In this document: positions 7,235 to 15,855 of the stretch, one piece after another
Position numbering within the stretch: position 1 is the first letter of the stretch
How the letters are laid out: the number at the start of each line of letters is the position of its first letter
NCBI RefSeq assembly: GCF_001552555.1
Contig: NZ_BCRK01000051.1
Span: forward strand, 1-33,886
Direction of reading: 5' to 3'
Origin: Nocardiopsis trehalosi NBRC 14201
Lineage (GTDB): Bacteria > Actinomycetota > Actinomycetes > Streptosporangiales > Streptosporangiaceae
DNA length: 33,886 nt
Notes under the pieces: model-generated
Database searches by the model: none
The model's input: the letters and a program-made list of their open reading frames with translations, nothing else
What the model was told of the DNA's origin: nothing
Position numbers and translations under genes: made by a program

Positions 7235-8606
7235 GCAGGAACGCGAACGTGAACCCGACCACGCCGATCAGGGTCTCCATCACCGTCCAGGTGCGCAGGG
7301 TGGTCTTGGCGTCCATGTTGAGGAAGCGGCCGACCAGCCAGAACCCCGAGTCGTTGACGTGGGAGAGCACGGTCGAGCCGCAGGCGATGGCGATGACGAT
7401 GAGCGCCAGGTCCATCCCCGACAGGCCCCCGGTGGCGGCCACGGCGGGGGCGATGAGCCCGGCCGTGGTGGTGAGGGCGACGGTCGCCGAGCCCTGCGCG
7501 ACGCGCAGCGCGGTGGCGATCACGAACGCGGCCACGATGATCGGCAGCCCGGTCGCGGCGAGGCTGTCGGCGAGCGCCTGGCCGATGCCGCTGGCCCGCA
7601 GCACCCCGCCGAACATGCCGCCGGCGCCGGTGATGAGGATGATGGCGCACACCGGGCCGAGGGCGTCGTTGGCGATGTCCTCCACCCGCTTGCGGCTGAA
7701 CCGGCCGCGGCCGAGCACGACCATGGCGACGAGCGTGGTGATGAGCAGGGCGACGGGCGTCTGGCCGACGAGGACGAGCACCTTGTAGAGCAGGCCGCCG
7801 TCGTCGACGGCGCCCGCCGTGGCCAGGGTGGTCATGCCGGTGTTGAGGAAGATCAGCAGCATCGGCATGAGCAGCACCAGCAGCACGGTGCCCAGCGCGG
7901 GCGGGCGGGGGCGGTCCTCGTCGTCGCCGGTGAAGTCCTCGGGCACCGGGATGACGATGCGCCGGCCGGTGGACAGGCCGTAGAGGTAGCTCGCCAGGTA
8001 CCAGGTGGGGATGGCCAGGACCAGGCCGACGATCAGGGTGAGGCCCATGTTGGCGCCGACGAGGTCGGCCGCCGCCACCGGCCCGGGGTGCGGGGGCACG
8101 AAGGCGTGCATGACCGCGAACGCGCCCGCGGTGGGCAGCGCGTACAGCAGCACCGAGCCGCCCAGGCGGCGGGCCACGCTGAACACGATCGGCAGCATGA
8201 CGATGAGTCCGGCGTCGAAGAAGATCGGGAAGCCGAACAGCAGCGAGGCGACGCCCAGCGCCAGCGGGGCGCGCTTCTCGCCGAAGGCGCGGATCAGCGC
8301 GTTGGCGAGGACGGCGGCGCCGCCGGTGAGCTCCAGCAGCCGGCCGATCATCACGCCGAGGCCGACCAGCAGGGCGACGCTGGCGAGGGTGCCGCCGAAC
8401 CCGTCGAGCAGGGTGGTGACCACCTGGTCGACGGGCAGGGTGATCAGCGCCACCAGCAGGCTGACCAGGGTCAGGGAGACGAAGGCGTGCAGGCGCACCT
8501 TCATCACGAGGAACAGCAGCACGGCGATGGCGGCCGCCGCGATGAGCAGCAGCGGCCCCGTGCTGAAGGCGGGTTCTATGGGGTCCAACGGTGCCTCCGG
8601 CGGCAT
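7218..8606 (-). CDS. gntP: Gluconate:H+ symporter, GntP family
   Basis: This is an integral membrane permease of up to 462 residues with about 12 or more hydrophobic helices. It imports gluconate with protons. GntP-family features include LHAFVSLTLVSLLVALI near the N-terminus, the GFGGTLASVALLVGLGVMIGRLLE stretch (about residues 69-92), and FVPPHPGPVAAADLVGANMG (about 169-188). Internal pseudo-repeats of Gly-rich helices are also present. The ATG at 8606 lacks a ribosome-binding site. A TTG at 8588 (DPIEPAFSTG) has GGAGG five bases upstream and may be the true start. The substrate call rests on the neighbouring gntK and gntR. Confidence 0.93.
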   Translation of the reverse strand: MPPEAPLDPIEPAFSTGPLLLIAAAAIAVLLFLVMKVRLHAFVSLTLVSLLVALITLPVDQVVTTLLDGFGGTLASVALLVGLGVMIGRLLELTGGAAVLANALIRAFGEKRAPLALGVASLLFGFPIFFDAGLIVMLPIVFSVARRLGGSVLLYALPTAGAFAVMHAFVPPHPGPVAAADLVGANMGLTLIVGLVLAIPTWYLASYLYGLSTGRRIVIPVPEDFTGDDEDRPRPPALGTVLLVLLMPMLLIFLNTGMTTLATAGAVDDGGLLYKVLVLVGQTPVALLITTLVAMVVLGRGRFSRKRVEDIANDALGPVCAIILITGAGGMFGGVLRASGIGQALADSLAATGLPIIVAAFVIATALRVAQGSATVALTTTAGLIAPAVAATGGLSGMDLALIVIAIACGSTVLSHVNDSGFWLVGRFLNMDAKTTLRTWTVMETLIGVVGFTFAFLLSLVL

Positions 8607-8653
8607 GTGGGGAGCGCACGCGGAGGCGTGCGCCCGGTCGGGGGACTGGGCGC

Positions 8654-8668
8654 AATGGTAATACCATT
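8654..8668. promoter_or_regulatory. GntR operator palindrome upstream of gntP
   Basis: AATGGTA-A-TACCATT is a perfect 15-bp palindrome around a central base. Its core TGGTAATACCA fits the FadR-subfamily TNGTNNNACNA. It lies about 50 bp upstream of the gntP start, where it would overlap the -10 (TATTAC on the minus strand). Confidence 0.7.
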
Positions 8669-8712
8669 TGTGAGCTTCTGTGATCCCCCGCGTTCGGAAT
8701 TGTTATCCGCGG

Positions 8713-8731
8713 GGTCCGCGCAGGTCGGACC
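8713..8731 (-). terminator. Hairpin after the alpha-mannosidase gene
   Basis: GGTCCG (8713-8718) pairs with CGGACC (8726-8731) around a 7-nt loop, about 30 bp past the mannosidase stop. It is a weak terminator candidate separating it from gntP on the same strand. Confidence 0.3.
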
Positions 8732-8761
8732 GTGCGCCGGCCCGCCCGCGCGGGGCGGGGC

Positions 8762-11700
8762 TCAGCCGCGCGCCAGCCGCAGGGTGAGGATCTGGAACGG
8801 CCGCAGGGTGAACGCCACCCGCGACGGCCCGTCGGCGGTGAGGGTCGGGCCGTCGGCCAGCGGCGCCTCCAGCAGGTCCACCGCCAGGACCGACGCCACC
8901 GGGAACGACGCGGCCACCGCCGCCCGCGCCCGCGACCCCAGCGCCTCGTACAGCCGCACGACGACGTCGCCGGAGCGGTCGTCGGCCAGCTTCACCGACT
9001 CCACGACCACCGCCGCGCCCTCCACCGCCACCAGCGGGGCCACCTCGGCGCCGCCGGCGACCTCCCGCTCCGGCAGGTTGATCCGGTAGCCCTCGCGCAC
9101 CGCGTCGGCGATCCCGGCGCCCGGCACCAGCGCGTAGCCGAACCGGTGCACCCCCTGGTCGGTCTCGGGGTCGGGGAACCTCGGCGCCCGCAGCAGCGAC
9201 AGCCGCACCGTCGTCGTGGTGCCGCCGTCGGGCCGCACGTCGCGGGTGACGTCGTGGCCGTAGGTGGAGTCGTTGACCACCGCCAGCCCGTAACCGGGTT
9301 CGCCCACGTGCACCCACCGGTGGGCGCAGGTCTCGAACCGGGCGGCGTCCCAGGTGGTGTTGGTGTGCGTGGGCCGGTGCACGTGCCCGAACTGGATCTC
9401 CGACGCGGCGGTGTCGGCCCGCACGTCCAGCGGGAACGCCGCCTTCAGGATGCGCTCGCGCTCGTGCCAGTCGACCTCGGTGTCGACGTCGAGCCGGCCC
9501 GCGCCGCGCCGCAGCGTCAGCACCTGGCGCACCGACGACGCCCCGAACGCCCGGCGCACCGACAGCGACGCGGTGTCGGGCCCGGACGCCAGCACCGCCA
9601 CCTCCTCGACCGCGACGAGGTCGGTGGTGGCACCCCGGTAGAACGCGTCGACGTCCCAGGCGTCCCAGGCGTTGGGCAGGTCGGGGTGGAGCTGGAGCAG
9701 GTTGGCGGCCGCGCCCGGGGCGACGGCCTCGCGCCCGGCCGCCCGGTCCCACACGGAGGTGACCAGGCCGCGGTGGTCGACCACCACCCGCAGCAGCCCG
9801 TTGTCGAGGACGTGGCCGCCGCCCTCGGCGGCCGCGGTCGCCTCGGGGGAGGCGGGCAGCGCGCGTACCGCGGCCCCCAGGGCGGGCACGCCGTCGCGCT
9901 CGTGCGGGCAGGGGTTGAACACGACGCGGTGGTCGGGGGCGGCCGACCCGGTGCCGCCGGGCTCGGTGAGCGCCCGCTGCGCGTCGGCGATGACCTCGGT
10001 CAGCTCCTCGGCGATCCCGGTGTAGGCGCGCGCCGCCTCGCGGTGCACCCAGGAGATGGACGACCCGGGCAGGATGTCGTGGAACTGGTGCAGCAGCACC
10101 TGCCGCCACACCCGCTCCAGGCGCTCGTAGGGGTAGGGGGCGCCGCTGCGCACCGCGGCGGTGGCCGCCCACAGCTCGGCCTCGCGCAGCAGGTGCTCGC
10201 TGCGCCGGTTGCCGCGCTTGGTCGCGGCCTGGCTGGTGTAGGTGCCCCGGTGCAGTTCCAGGTAGAGCTCGCCCAGCCAGACGGGGGCGTCGGGGTACTC
10301 CTCCTCGGCGGCGGCGAAGAAGTCCTGCGGCCGCTCCAGCCGCACCCGGGGCGACCCCTCCAGGTCGGCCTGGCGCTCGGCGCGGCCCAGCATCTCGCGG
10401 GTGGGGCCGCCGCCGCCGTCGCCGTGCCCGAACGGGGCGAGGGACCGCGTGGCGTGCCCCTTCTCGCGGAAGTTGCGCACCGCGTGCGCGAGTTCGCGGC
10501 CGGTCAGCTCGGCGTTGTAGGTGTCGATCGGCGGGAAGTGCGTGAAGACGCGCGTGCCGTCGATGCCCTCCCACCAGAACGAGTGGTGCGGGAACGTGTT
10601 GGTCTGGTTCCAGGAGATCTTCTGGGTGAGGAACCACCGCGACCCCGACAGCCGGACCAGCTGCGGCAGCGCCGCCGAGTAGCCGAAGGAGTCGGGCAGC
10701 CACACCTCGCGGGTGTCGACGCCCAGCTCCTCGCGGAAGAACCGCTTGCCGTAGGCGAACTGGCGGGCCAGCGCCTCGGCGCCGGGCATGTTGGTGTCGG
10801 ACTCCACCCACATGCCGCCCACCGGGACGAACCGCCCCTCGGCGACGCGGGCGCGCACCCGGGCGAACACCTCGGGGTGGGAGTCGCGCAACCAGGCCAG
10901 CTGCTGGGCCTGCGACATCGCGAACACCAGGCCGGGGTGGTCGTCCATGAGCGCGGTGACGTTGGCGGCGGTCCGCGCGACCTTGCGCACGGTCTCGCGC
11001 AGCGGCCACAGCCACGCGGAGTCGATGTGCGCGTGGCCCACTGCCGAGATCCGGTGCGCGCTGGGCTCGGCGGGGGCGGCGAGCGCCGGGGCGAGGCGTT
11101 CGCGCGCGGCGGCGGCGGTGCCCGGCACGTCGGCCGGGTCGAGGGCGTCCAGGGCGGCGGCGACCGCGCGCACCAGCTCCCAGCGGCGCGGCGCCTGGTC
11201 GGGCAGCTCGCGCATCAGGTGGCCCAGGACCTCCAGGTCCAGGCTGAGCCCCCACACCTCGGGGTCGAAGACGGCCAGGTCCGCGCGGACCACCCGGTAC
11301 TGGGGCGCCCCGGCCATGGCCTCGGGGTCGCCGAGGGAGGTCGGGCGGAACCCGGCGGGGCCGAGGATCAGCGGGTTGGCGGCGGCCTCGACGTAGAGGT
11401 CGACCTCCTCGCCCCCGGCGGCGGCGTCGGCCACCCGCACCCACTGGTTGCGCGGGTTGAGGCCCTTCACCACGGTCCCGTCGGGGCGGTACACCAGCCC
11501 TTCGGCGGAGAAGCCGGGGCGGTCGGGGTCGAAGCCGAGGTCGAGCACGGCCTCCACCGCGGCGCCGGCCCACGCCTCGGGCACGCGGCCGGTGAAGCGG
11601 AACCACGTCGTGCCCCACGGCGGCCCCCACGGGTCGCCGACGGCGGCGGGGCGGTAGGCCGCCGCGAGCGCGTCGGCCGCCGGCGGCGGCTCACCGGGCG

Positions 11701-11812
11701 CGTCCCACCGCTCGACGCGGAGCGGCACGGAGCGGGGGTGCACCGACGCCCAGATCCGCTCGCCCAGCACCCGGTCCAGCCGTCGTTCCACCAACTCATG
11801 GTCGTCGTGCAT
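8762..11812 (-). CDS. GH38 alpha-mannosidase
   Basis: This 1016-residue glycoside hydrolase family 38 enzyme removes terminal alpha-linked mannose from glycans. The family signature GHAHIDSAWLWP is at residues 259-270, with metal-binding His260 and Asp264 positions. The nucleophile motif WLPDSFG has Asp374 as the likely nucleophile. GGMWVESDTNMPG (about 332-344) and TQKISWNQTNTFPHHSFWWEG (about 396-416) are also typical. The N-terminal 250 residues form the accessory domain of cytosolic-type GH38 enzymes, and the C-terminal half is beta-sandwich. There is no signal peptide, so it probably acts in the cytosol on imported mannosides. The ATG at 11812 follows GGAGCG. Longer upstream reading is antisense to the manA region and is rejected. 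It is divergent from manA. Confidence 0.93.
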   Translation of the reverse strand: MHDDHELVERRLDRVLGERIWASVHPRSVPLRVERWDAPGEPPPAADALAAAYRPAAVGDPWGPPWGTTWFRFTGRVPEAWAGAAVEAVLDLGFDPDRPGFSAEGLVYRPDGTVVKGLNPRNQWVRVADAAAGGEEVDLYVEAAANPLILGPAGFRPTSLGDPEAMAGAPQYRVVRADLAVFDPEVWGLSLDLEVLGHLMRELPDQAPRRWELVRAVAAALDALDPADVPGTAAAARERLAPALAAPAEPSAHRISAVGHAHIDSAWLWPLRETVRKVARTAANVTALMDDHPGLVFAMSQAQQLAWLRDSHPEVFARVRARVAEGRFVPVGGMWVESDTNMPGAEALARQFAYGKRFFREELGVDTREVWLPDSFGYSAALPQLVRLSGSRWFLTQKISWNQTNTFPHHSFWWEGIDGTRVFTHFPPIDTYNAELTGRELAHAVRNFREKGHATRSLAPFGHGDGGGGPTREMLGRAERQADLEGSPRVRLERPQDFFAAAEEEYPDAPVWLGELYLELHRGTYTSQAATKRGNRRSEHLLREAELWAATAAVRSGAPYPYERLERVWRQVLLHQFHDILPGSSISWVHREAARAYTGIAEELTEVIADAQRALTEPGGTGSAAPDHRVVFNPCPHERDGVPALGAAVRALPASPEATAAAEGGGHVLDNGLLRVVVDHRGLVTSVWDRAAGREAVAPGAAANLLQLHPDLPNAWDAWDVDAFYRGATTDLVAVEEVAVLASGPDTASLSVRRAFGASSVRQVLTLRRGAGRLDVDTEVDWHERERILKAAFPLDVRADTAASEIQFGHVHRPTHTNTTWDAARFETCAHRWVHVGEPGYGLAVVNDSTYGHDVTRDVRPDGGTTTTVRLSLLRAPRFPDPETDQGVHRFGYALVPGAGIADAVREGYRINLPEREVAGGAEVAPLVAVEGAAVVVESVKLADDRSGDVVVRLYEALGSRARAAVAASFPVASVLAVDLLEAPLADGPTLTADGPSRVAFTLRPFQILTLRLARG

Positions 11813-12062
11813 GGAGCGCTCCGTAACATCGGCGGCCTGAGGGGTACGTTCCCAAGGGGGTGGACAGGAAGTCAAGAATGCGGATAAACCAGTCGGTAAC
11901 TTCGCTGTGGCCCGACCCCCCGCCACGGGGCCGGGGGACGGCGGAGGTGGTGTCCGCACCACCCGCGCGCGTAGCGCCGGCCGTGCAGACAGCGCGCGGC
12001 CCGTCGGCGAGACTGTGAACCGCAAGGGGCGCGGTGCCACGGCGAACGGAAGAGCAGGGCGG
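11813..12062. promoter_or_regulatory. Mannosidase-manA divergent promoter region
   Basis: This 250-bp gap holds TTGACT on the minus strand (11875-11870), a possible -35 for the mannosidase without a good -10. A near-palindrome GGGTACGTTCCC (11842-11853) could be an operator. AT-richer sequence at 11870-11905 marks the likely promoter zone. For manA, only weak elements are visible. Confidence 0.35.
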
Positions 12063-13241
12063 ATGCACAGGCTGATCAACCAGGTACGCCCGTACGCGTG
12101 GGGCGCGCGCGGCGCCATCCCGCGGCTCCTCGGCGTGGAGCCCGACGGCCGCCCCCAGGCCGAGCTGTGGCTGGGCGCCCACCCCGGCGCGCCCAGCACC
12201 GTCGTGACCGACACCGGGCCCACCCCGTTCGAGGACGTCATCGCGGCCGCCCCGCGCGACGTCCTCGGCGGCCCCACCATCGCCCGCTTCGGCCCCCGCC
12301 TGCCGTTCCTGCTGAAGGTGCTCGCCGCCGAGGAGCCGCTGTCCCTCCAGGTCCACCCCGACGCCGACCGCGCCCGCGCCGGGTTCGCGGCCGAGGAGGC
12401 GGCCGGCATCCCCGTCGACGCCCCGCACCGCAACTACCGCGACCCCCAGGCCAAGCCGGAACTCGTCCTCGCGCTGGAGCCCTTCGAAGCGCTGTGCGGC
12501 TTCCGCCATCCGGCGGCCGCCCGCGCCGACCTCGACGGGCTCACCGGCGCCCTCGCCGGCATCCTCCGCCGCGACCTGGCCGACCCCGACACCCACCGGG
12601 CGCTGCGCGCCGCGCTCACCCGGCTGCTCACCCTGGGCGCCGCCGACCGCCCCCGCCTGCTCGCCGACTTCGTCGCGGAGTGGCGCAGATCGGGCTGCGG
12701 CCCGCACCACGCCACCGTCCTCGAACTCGCCGAGCGCTACCCCGGCGACCCCGGGGCCGTCGCCGCGCTGCTGCTCAACCGGGTCACCCTGCGGCCGGGC
12801 GAGGCGCTGTTCCTGCCCGCCGGAAACGTGCACGCCTACCTGCGCGGCACCGCCGTGGAGGTCATGGCCAGCTCGGACAACGTGCTGCGCGCCGGGCTCA
12901 CCGGCAAGCACGTCGACACCGAGGAGCTGCTGCACGTCGTCGACTTCTCGGTGCTGCCGATCCCCTACACCGACGCCGTCCCGGTCGACGGGCGCCGCGA
13001 GTTCCGGCCCGGCGTCCCCGACTTCGCCCTGGCCACCCTCGGGCCGGGGGCCATCGACGCCCACCTGCCGGGCGGCGCGCCGTCGGTCGTGCTCGCCCTC
13101 GACGGCGGCGCCGACCTCAAGGCCGAGCGGGGCGACAAGCTCACCCTGGCGCGCGGCGAGTCGGTGTTCGTGCCCGCCGCCACCGGCCGGGTCGACGTGC
13201 TGGGCGACGGCCACCTCGTCGCGGCCACCGTGGGGGCGTGA
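12063..13241 (+). CDS. manA: Mannose-6-phosphate isomerase, class I
   Basis: This 392-residue zinc metalloenzyme interconverts mannose-6-phosphate and fructose-6-phosphate. The zinc ligands of type I PMI are recognisable: Gln96 and His98 in LSLQVHPD, Glu133 in KPELVLAL, and His257 in LPAGNVHAYLRG. The conserved MASSDNVLRAGLTGKHVD segment (about 268-285) carries the catalytic Arg276. The N-terminal MHRLINQVRPYAWGA is a typical PMI start and fixes the ATG at 12063. An upstream in-frame ATG at 11907 would add a low-complexity tail. It faces the GH38 mannosidase across a shared promoter region, which suggests joint use in mannose salvage. It could equally serve GDP-mannose synthesis. Confidence 0.95.
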   Translation: MHRLINQVRPYAWGARGAIPRLLGVEPDGRPQAELWLGAHPGAPSTVVTDTGPTPFEDVIAAAPRDVLGGPTIARFGPRLPFLLKVLAAEEPLSLQVHPDADRARAGFAAEEAAGIPVDAPHRNYRDPQAKPELVLALEPFEALCGFRHPAAARADLDGLTGALAGILRRDLADPDTHRALRAALTRLLTLGAADRPRLLADFVAEWRRSGCGPHHATVLELAERYPGDPGAVAALLLNRVTLRPGEALFLPAGNVHAYLRGTAVEVMASSDNVLRAGLTGKHVDTEELLHVVDFSVLPIPYTDAVPVDGRREFRPGVPDFALATLGPGAIDAHLPGGAPSVVLALDGGADLKAERGDKLTLARGESVFVPAATGRVDVLGDGHLVAATVGA

Positions 13242-13281
13242 CGGCGGCGCGGCCCGCGCGACGGCGCTCCCCGGCCGCCAC

Positions 13282-13287
13282 TAGGCT
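13282..13287 (+). promoter_or_regulatory. -10 element TAGGCT upstream of the FKBP gene
   Basis: TAGGCT lies 40 bp before the ATG at 13328. Transcription from about 13294 would give a short leader containing the GAGGGG ribosome-binding site. Confidence 0.45.
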
Positions 13288-13327
13288 GAGGGGCCTGTCC
13301 ACTGCTGAACAACGAGGGGAAACCCCC

Positions 13328-13705
13328 ATGGCGCTCCAGCGTCCCGAGATCGACTACATCGACGGCCCGCCGCCCGCGGACCTCCAGATCACCGACCTCA
13401 CCATCGGCGAAGGCGCCCAGGCCGGGCACGGGTCGACGGTCGACGTCCACTACGTCGGCGTCGCGCACTCCACCGGCGAGGAGTTCGACGCCTCCTGGAA
13501 CCGCGGCGAGCCGCTCCAGTTCAAGCTCGGCGCGCGGCAGGTCATCCCCGGCTGGGACCAGGGCGTCATGGGCATGCGCGTCGGCGGCCGCCGGCGCCTC
13601 GTCATCCCGCCGCACCTGGCCTACGGGGACCGCGGCGCGGGCGGCGGGCTCATCAAGGGCGGGGAGACCCTGGTGTTCGTGGTCGACCTCGTCAACGTGA
13701 ACTGA
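13328..13705 (+). CDS. FKBP-type peptidyl-prolyl cis-trans isomerase
   Basis: This is a 125-residue single-domain FKBP that catalyses proline isomerisation in protein folding. The domain runs through VDVHYVGVAHSTGEEFDASWNRGEPLQFKLG (about residues 39-69). It continues with VIPGWDQGVMGMRVGGRRRLVIPPHLAYGD (about 73-102), with the FK506-pocket residues Tyr, Phe/Asp, Val-Ile, Trp and Tyr in place. It lacks a signal peptide or lipobox, so it is cytoplasmic. It is close in form to the small actinobacterial FKBPs. GAGGGG precedes the ATG. It is monocistronic, ending in a strong hairpin. Confidence 0.95.
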   Translation: MALQRPEIDYIDGPPPADLQITDLTIGEGAQAGHGSTVDVHYVGVAHSTGEEFDASWNRGEPLQFKLGARQVIPGWDQGVMGMRVGGRRRLVIPPHLAYGDRGAGGGLIKGGETLVFVVDLVNVN

Positions 13706-13717
13706 CCCGGTCGGCGT

Positions 13718-13747
13718 GCGGCCCCGGCGGTGGACCGCCGGGGCCGC
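13718..13747. terminator. Strong bidirectional terminator hairpin
   Basis: A perfect 13-bp GC stem (13718-13730 with 13735-13747) around the loop TGGA lies between the convergent FKBP and acyl-CoA dehydrogenase genes. It has no T-tract, as in many actinomycete terminators. Confidence 0.7.
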
Positions 13748-13785
13748 GGCGTGTCCGGGGCCGCCCGGCGCCCCGGCGCCCGGGG

Positions 13786-14961
13786 TCAGCGCAGGGTCTC
13801 GCCCACCTTGACGTGGCCCTTGAGCAGGTCGCGGGCGATGGTGCGGCGCTGGATCTCGTCGGTGCCCTCGAAGATCCGGAGCAGCCGCAGGTCGCGGTAC
13901 CAGCGCTCGACGGGCAGCTCGCGGGTGTAGCCCATGCCGCCGTGGATCTGCATGACCCGGTCGACGATCTCGTTGGCCTTGGTCCCGCCGTAGAGCTTGG
14001 CGATGGCCTGGGCGTGCCGGGAGTCGCGGCCGGCGTCGACCTGCCACGCCGCCTGGAGCACCAGCAGCCGCAGCGCCTCGATCTCCACCTGGGAGTCGGC
14101 GATCATCCACTGGATGGCCTGCCGGTCGGCGATGGGCGCGCCGAACGTCTCGCGGGTGCGCGCGTACTCGATGGCCATGGTGAGCAGGCGCTCGCAGCCG
14201 CCGAGCGCGCGGGCCGGGAGCAGGTAGCGGCCCTTGCCGATCCACTGCATGGCCAGGGTGAAGCCCTTGCCCTCCTCGCCGAGGATGGCGCTGTGCGGGA
14301 CGCGCACGTCCTCGAAGACGAGCGCGGCGGGGCGGCGCTCGCCCATGGTGTCGATCGGCTCGGAGGTCCAGCCCGCGTCGCGGTCGACCAGGAAGCAGGT
14401 GACGCCGCCGTCGGCGCCGCGCTCGGGGTCGGTGACGGCGAAGACCATGGCGAAGTCGGCCTCGTTGCCGCCGGTGATGAACGTCTTCTCCCCGTTGATC
14501 ACCCAGGAGTCGCCGTCGCGGACGGCGCGGGTGCGGATGGCCTTGGCGTCGGAGCCCGCGCCCGGCTCGGTGATGGCGAAGCAGGACCGGCGCTCGCCGG
14601 CGATGGTGGGCAGCAGGTAGCGGCGCTTCTGCTCCTCGTCGGCGTGGAAGAGGATGTTGTCGGCGTCGCCGCCGAACTTGAACGTGAGGAAGGTCCGGCC
14701 CAGCTCGACCTCGATGAGGGCGGCGGTGACGGAGTCCAGGCCCATGCCGCCGTACTCCATGGGGGTCTGCACGCCCCAGAAGTCGGACTTGCGGGCGAGG
14801 GCGCGGAGTTCGCGGACCTCGTCGGCGTTGAGGCCGGGGGCGGCGCCCTCGCGCTCGCGGCGCAGCACGTCGTTCTCCAGCGGCATGATCTCCCGCTCCA
14901 CGAAGGTGCGGACCCACGCGCGGATCTCGCGCTGCTCGTCGGTCAGTCCGAAGTCGACCAT
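13786..14961 (-). CDS. Acyl-CoA dehydrogenase
   Basis: This 391-residue FAD flavoenzyme introduces a trans-2 double bond into an acyl-CoA and passes electrons to ETF. The N-terminal helical domain begins with FGLTDEQREIRAWVRTFVEREI. The FAD-binding signature CFAITEPGAGSDAKAIRTRA is at 127-146. The second signature region near the C-terminus contains IHGGMGYTRELPVERWYRDLRLLRIFEGTDEIQ (339-371). Glu365 in FEGTDEIQ is the probable catalytic base, as in medium-chain enzymes. The length is normal. The chain length or branching of the substrate cannot be told. It is divergent from a TetR gene across 206 bp with an inverted repeat, which suggests local control. Confidence 0.94.
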   Translation of the reverse strand: MVDFGLTDEQREIRAWVRTFVEREIMPLENDVLRREREGAAPGLNADEVRELRALARKSDFWGVQTPMEYGGMGLDSVTAALIEVELGRTFLTFKFGGDADNILFHADEEQKRRYLLPTIAGERRSCFAITEPGAGSDAKAIRTRAVRDGDSWVINGEKTFITGGNEADFAMVFAVTDPERGADGGVTCFLVDRDAGWTSEPIDTMGERRPAALVFEDVRVPHSAILGEEGKGFTLAMQWIGKGRYLLPARALGGCERLLTMAIEYARTRETFGAPIADRQAIQWMIADSQVEIEALRLLVLQAAWQVDAGRDSRHAQAIAKLYGGTKANEIVDRVMQIHGGMGYTRELPVERWYRDLRLLRIFEGTDEIQRRTIARDLLKGHVKVGETLR

Positions 14962-14995
14962 GCCGTCCCGCCTTCCACCGCGCCCGCGCGGATTA

Positions 14996-15025
14996 ACCTA
15001 ACAGCGTTCGATTCGGAGGTTAGGT
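14996..15025. promoter_or_regulatory. ACCTAAC-N16-GTTAGGT inverted repeat, dehydrogenase/TetR region
   Basis: Seven-base arms (14996-15002 and 15019-15025) are perfectly complementary around 16 nt. Each arm also supplies an outward TAGGT(T/G) -10-like element, one for the dehydrogenase on the minus strand and one facing the TetR gene. It may be the TetR operator. The remainder of the gap (15026-15167) is GC-rich with no gene. Confidence 0.45.
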
Positions 15026-15167
15026 GGTCGCCCGGCGTCGCGCAAGGGGCGGGGGCGGGCGGTTCCGCGACGGCGCGGGGTGGTGCGGCATGGCAGGATT
15101 CCCTTGACCGCGCGGCGTGCCCCGCGCCGCCCGGCGACCACGCCCGCGAACCACGGAGGGGACCACG

Positions 15168-15800
15168 GTGGCCCGACCCAAGACGCCGCTTCTCAGCGTG
15201 CCCGCGATCCGCGCGGCGGCCCTCGCGCTGATCGACCGGGACGGCCTCGAAGGGCTGTCGATGCGCAAGCTCGCGCAGGAGCTGGACGTCCAGGCGGCCT
15301 CGCTGTACAGCCACTACCGGACCAAGGAGGACCTGCTCACCGACATCGCCAACGAGACCATGGCCGACGTCGACGTGTCCGGCTTCGCCACCGGCGACTG
15401 GCGGCACGGCATCACCACCTGGGCGCGCTCCTACCGGGCCGCGCTGGCCGCCCACCCCAACCTGGTGCCGGTGATCGCGGCCGGCCCCGGGCGCCGCGAG
15501 GCCGCGCTGCGCCGCGCCGACGCGGTCCACGGCGGGCTGGTGGCGGCGGGCTGGCCGCCGCGCCACGCCACCATGATCGGCGCCTCGACCAAGTACCTCG
15601 TGGTCGGCGCCGCCATCCACTCGTTCGCGCGCGGCTTCGACGCCGACGTGCAGGTCTACCGCGACCGGTACCCCAACCTGTCGCAGGCCCACCGCCTGGC
15701 CGAGCACGCCGCCGAGATCGACGGCGACAGCTTCGAACTCGCCCTCGCGGCGTTCCTCGACGGCCTCGACCACGTCTTCAAGGACCTCGGCGAGCACTGA
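15168..15800 (+). CDS. TetR-family transcriptional regulator
   Basis: This 210-residue regulator has the TetR helix-turn-helix in ALIDRDGLEGLSMRKLAQELDVQAASLYSHYRTKEDLL (about residues 21-58). The C-terminal domain is of the TetR_C tetracycline-repressor-like class, as judged by the HHGL-poor helices around WARSYRAALAAHPNLVPVIAAGPG. The start is GTG at 15168, preceded by GGAGGGG; an upstream ATG at 15117 would add a proline/arginine tail. It is divergent from the acyl-CoA dehydrogenase and may repress it, possibly responding to an acyl-CoA. That link is inferred from position and the inverted repeat only. Confidence 0.9.
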   Translation: MARPKTPLLSVPAIRAAALALIDRDGLEGLSMRKLAQELDVQAASLYSHYRTKEDLLTDIANETMADVDVSGFATGDWRHGITTWARSYRAALAAHPNLVPVIAAGPGRREAALRRADAVHGGLVAAGWPPRHATMIGASTKYLVVGAAIHSFARGFDADVQVYRDRYPNLSQAHRLAEHAAEIDGDSFELALAAFLDGLDHVFKDLGEH

Positions 15801-15855
15801 CCGCCGCACGGGGAGGGCGCCCGGGGACCTGGGCCGTCCTCCGGACCGTCGCGGC

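Noticed and set aside
11813-12433. N-terminal extension of the alpha-mannosidase across the manA gene
   Set aside because: The extension is antisense to the manA start and lacks GH38 similarity; the ATG at 11812 has its own GGAGCG and a typical N-terminus.
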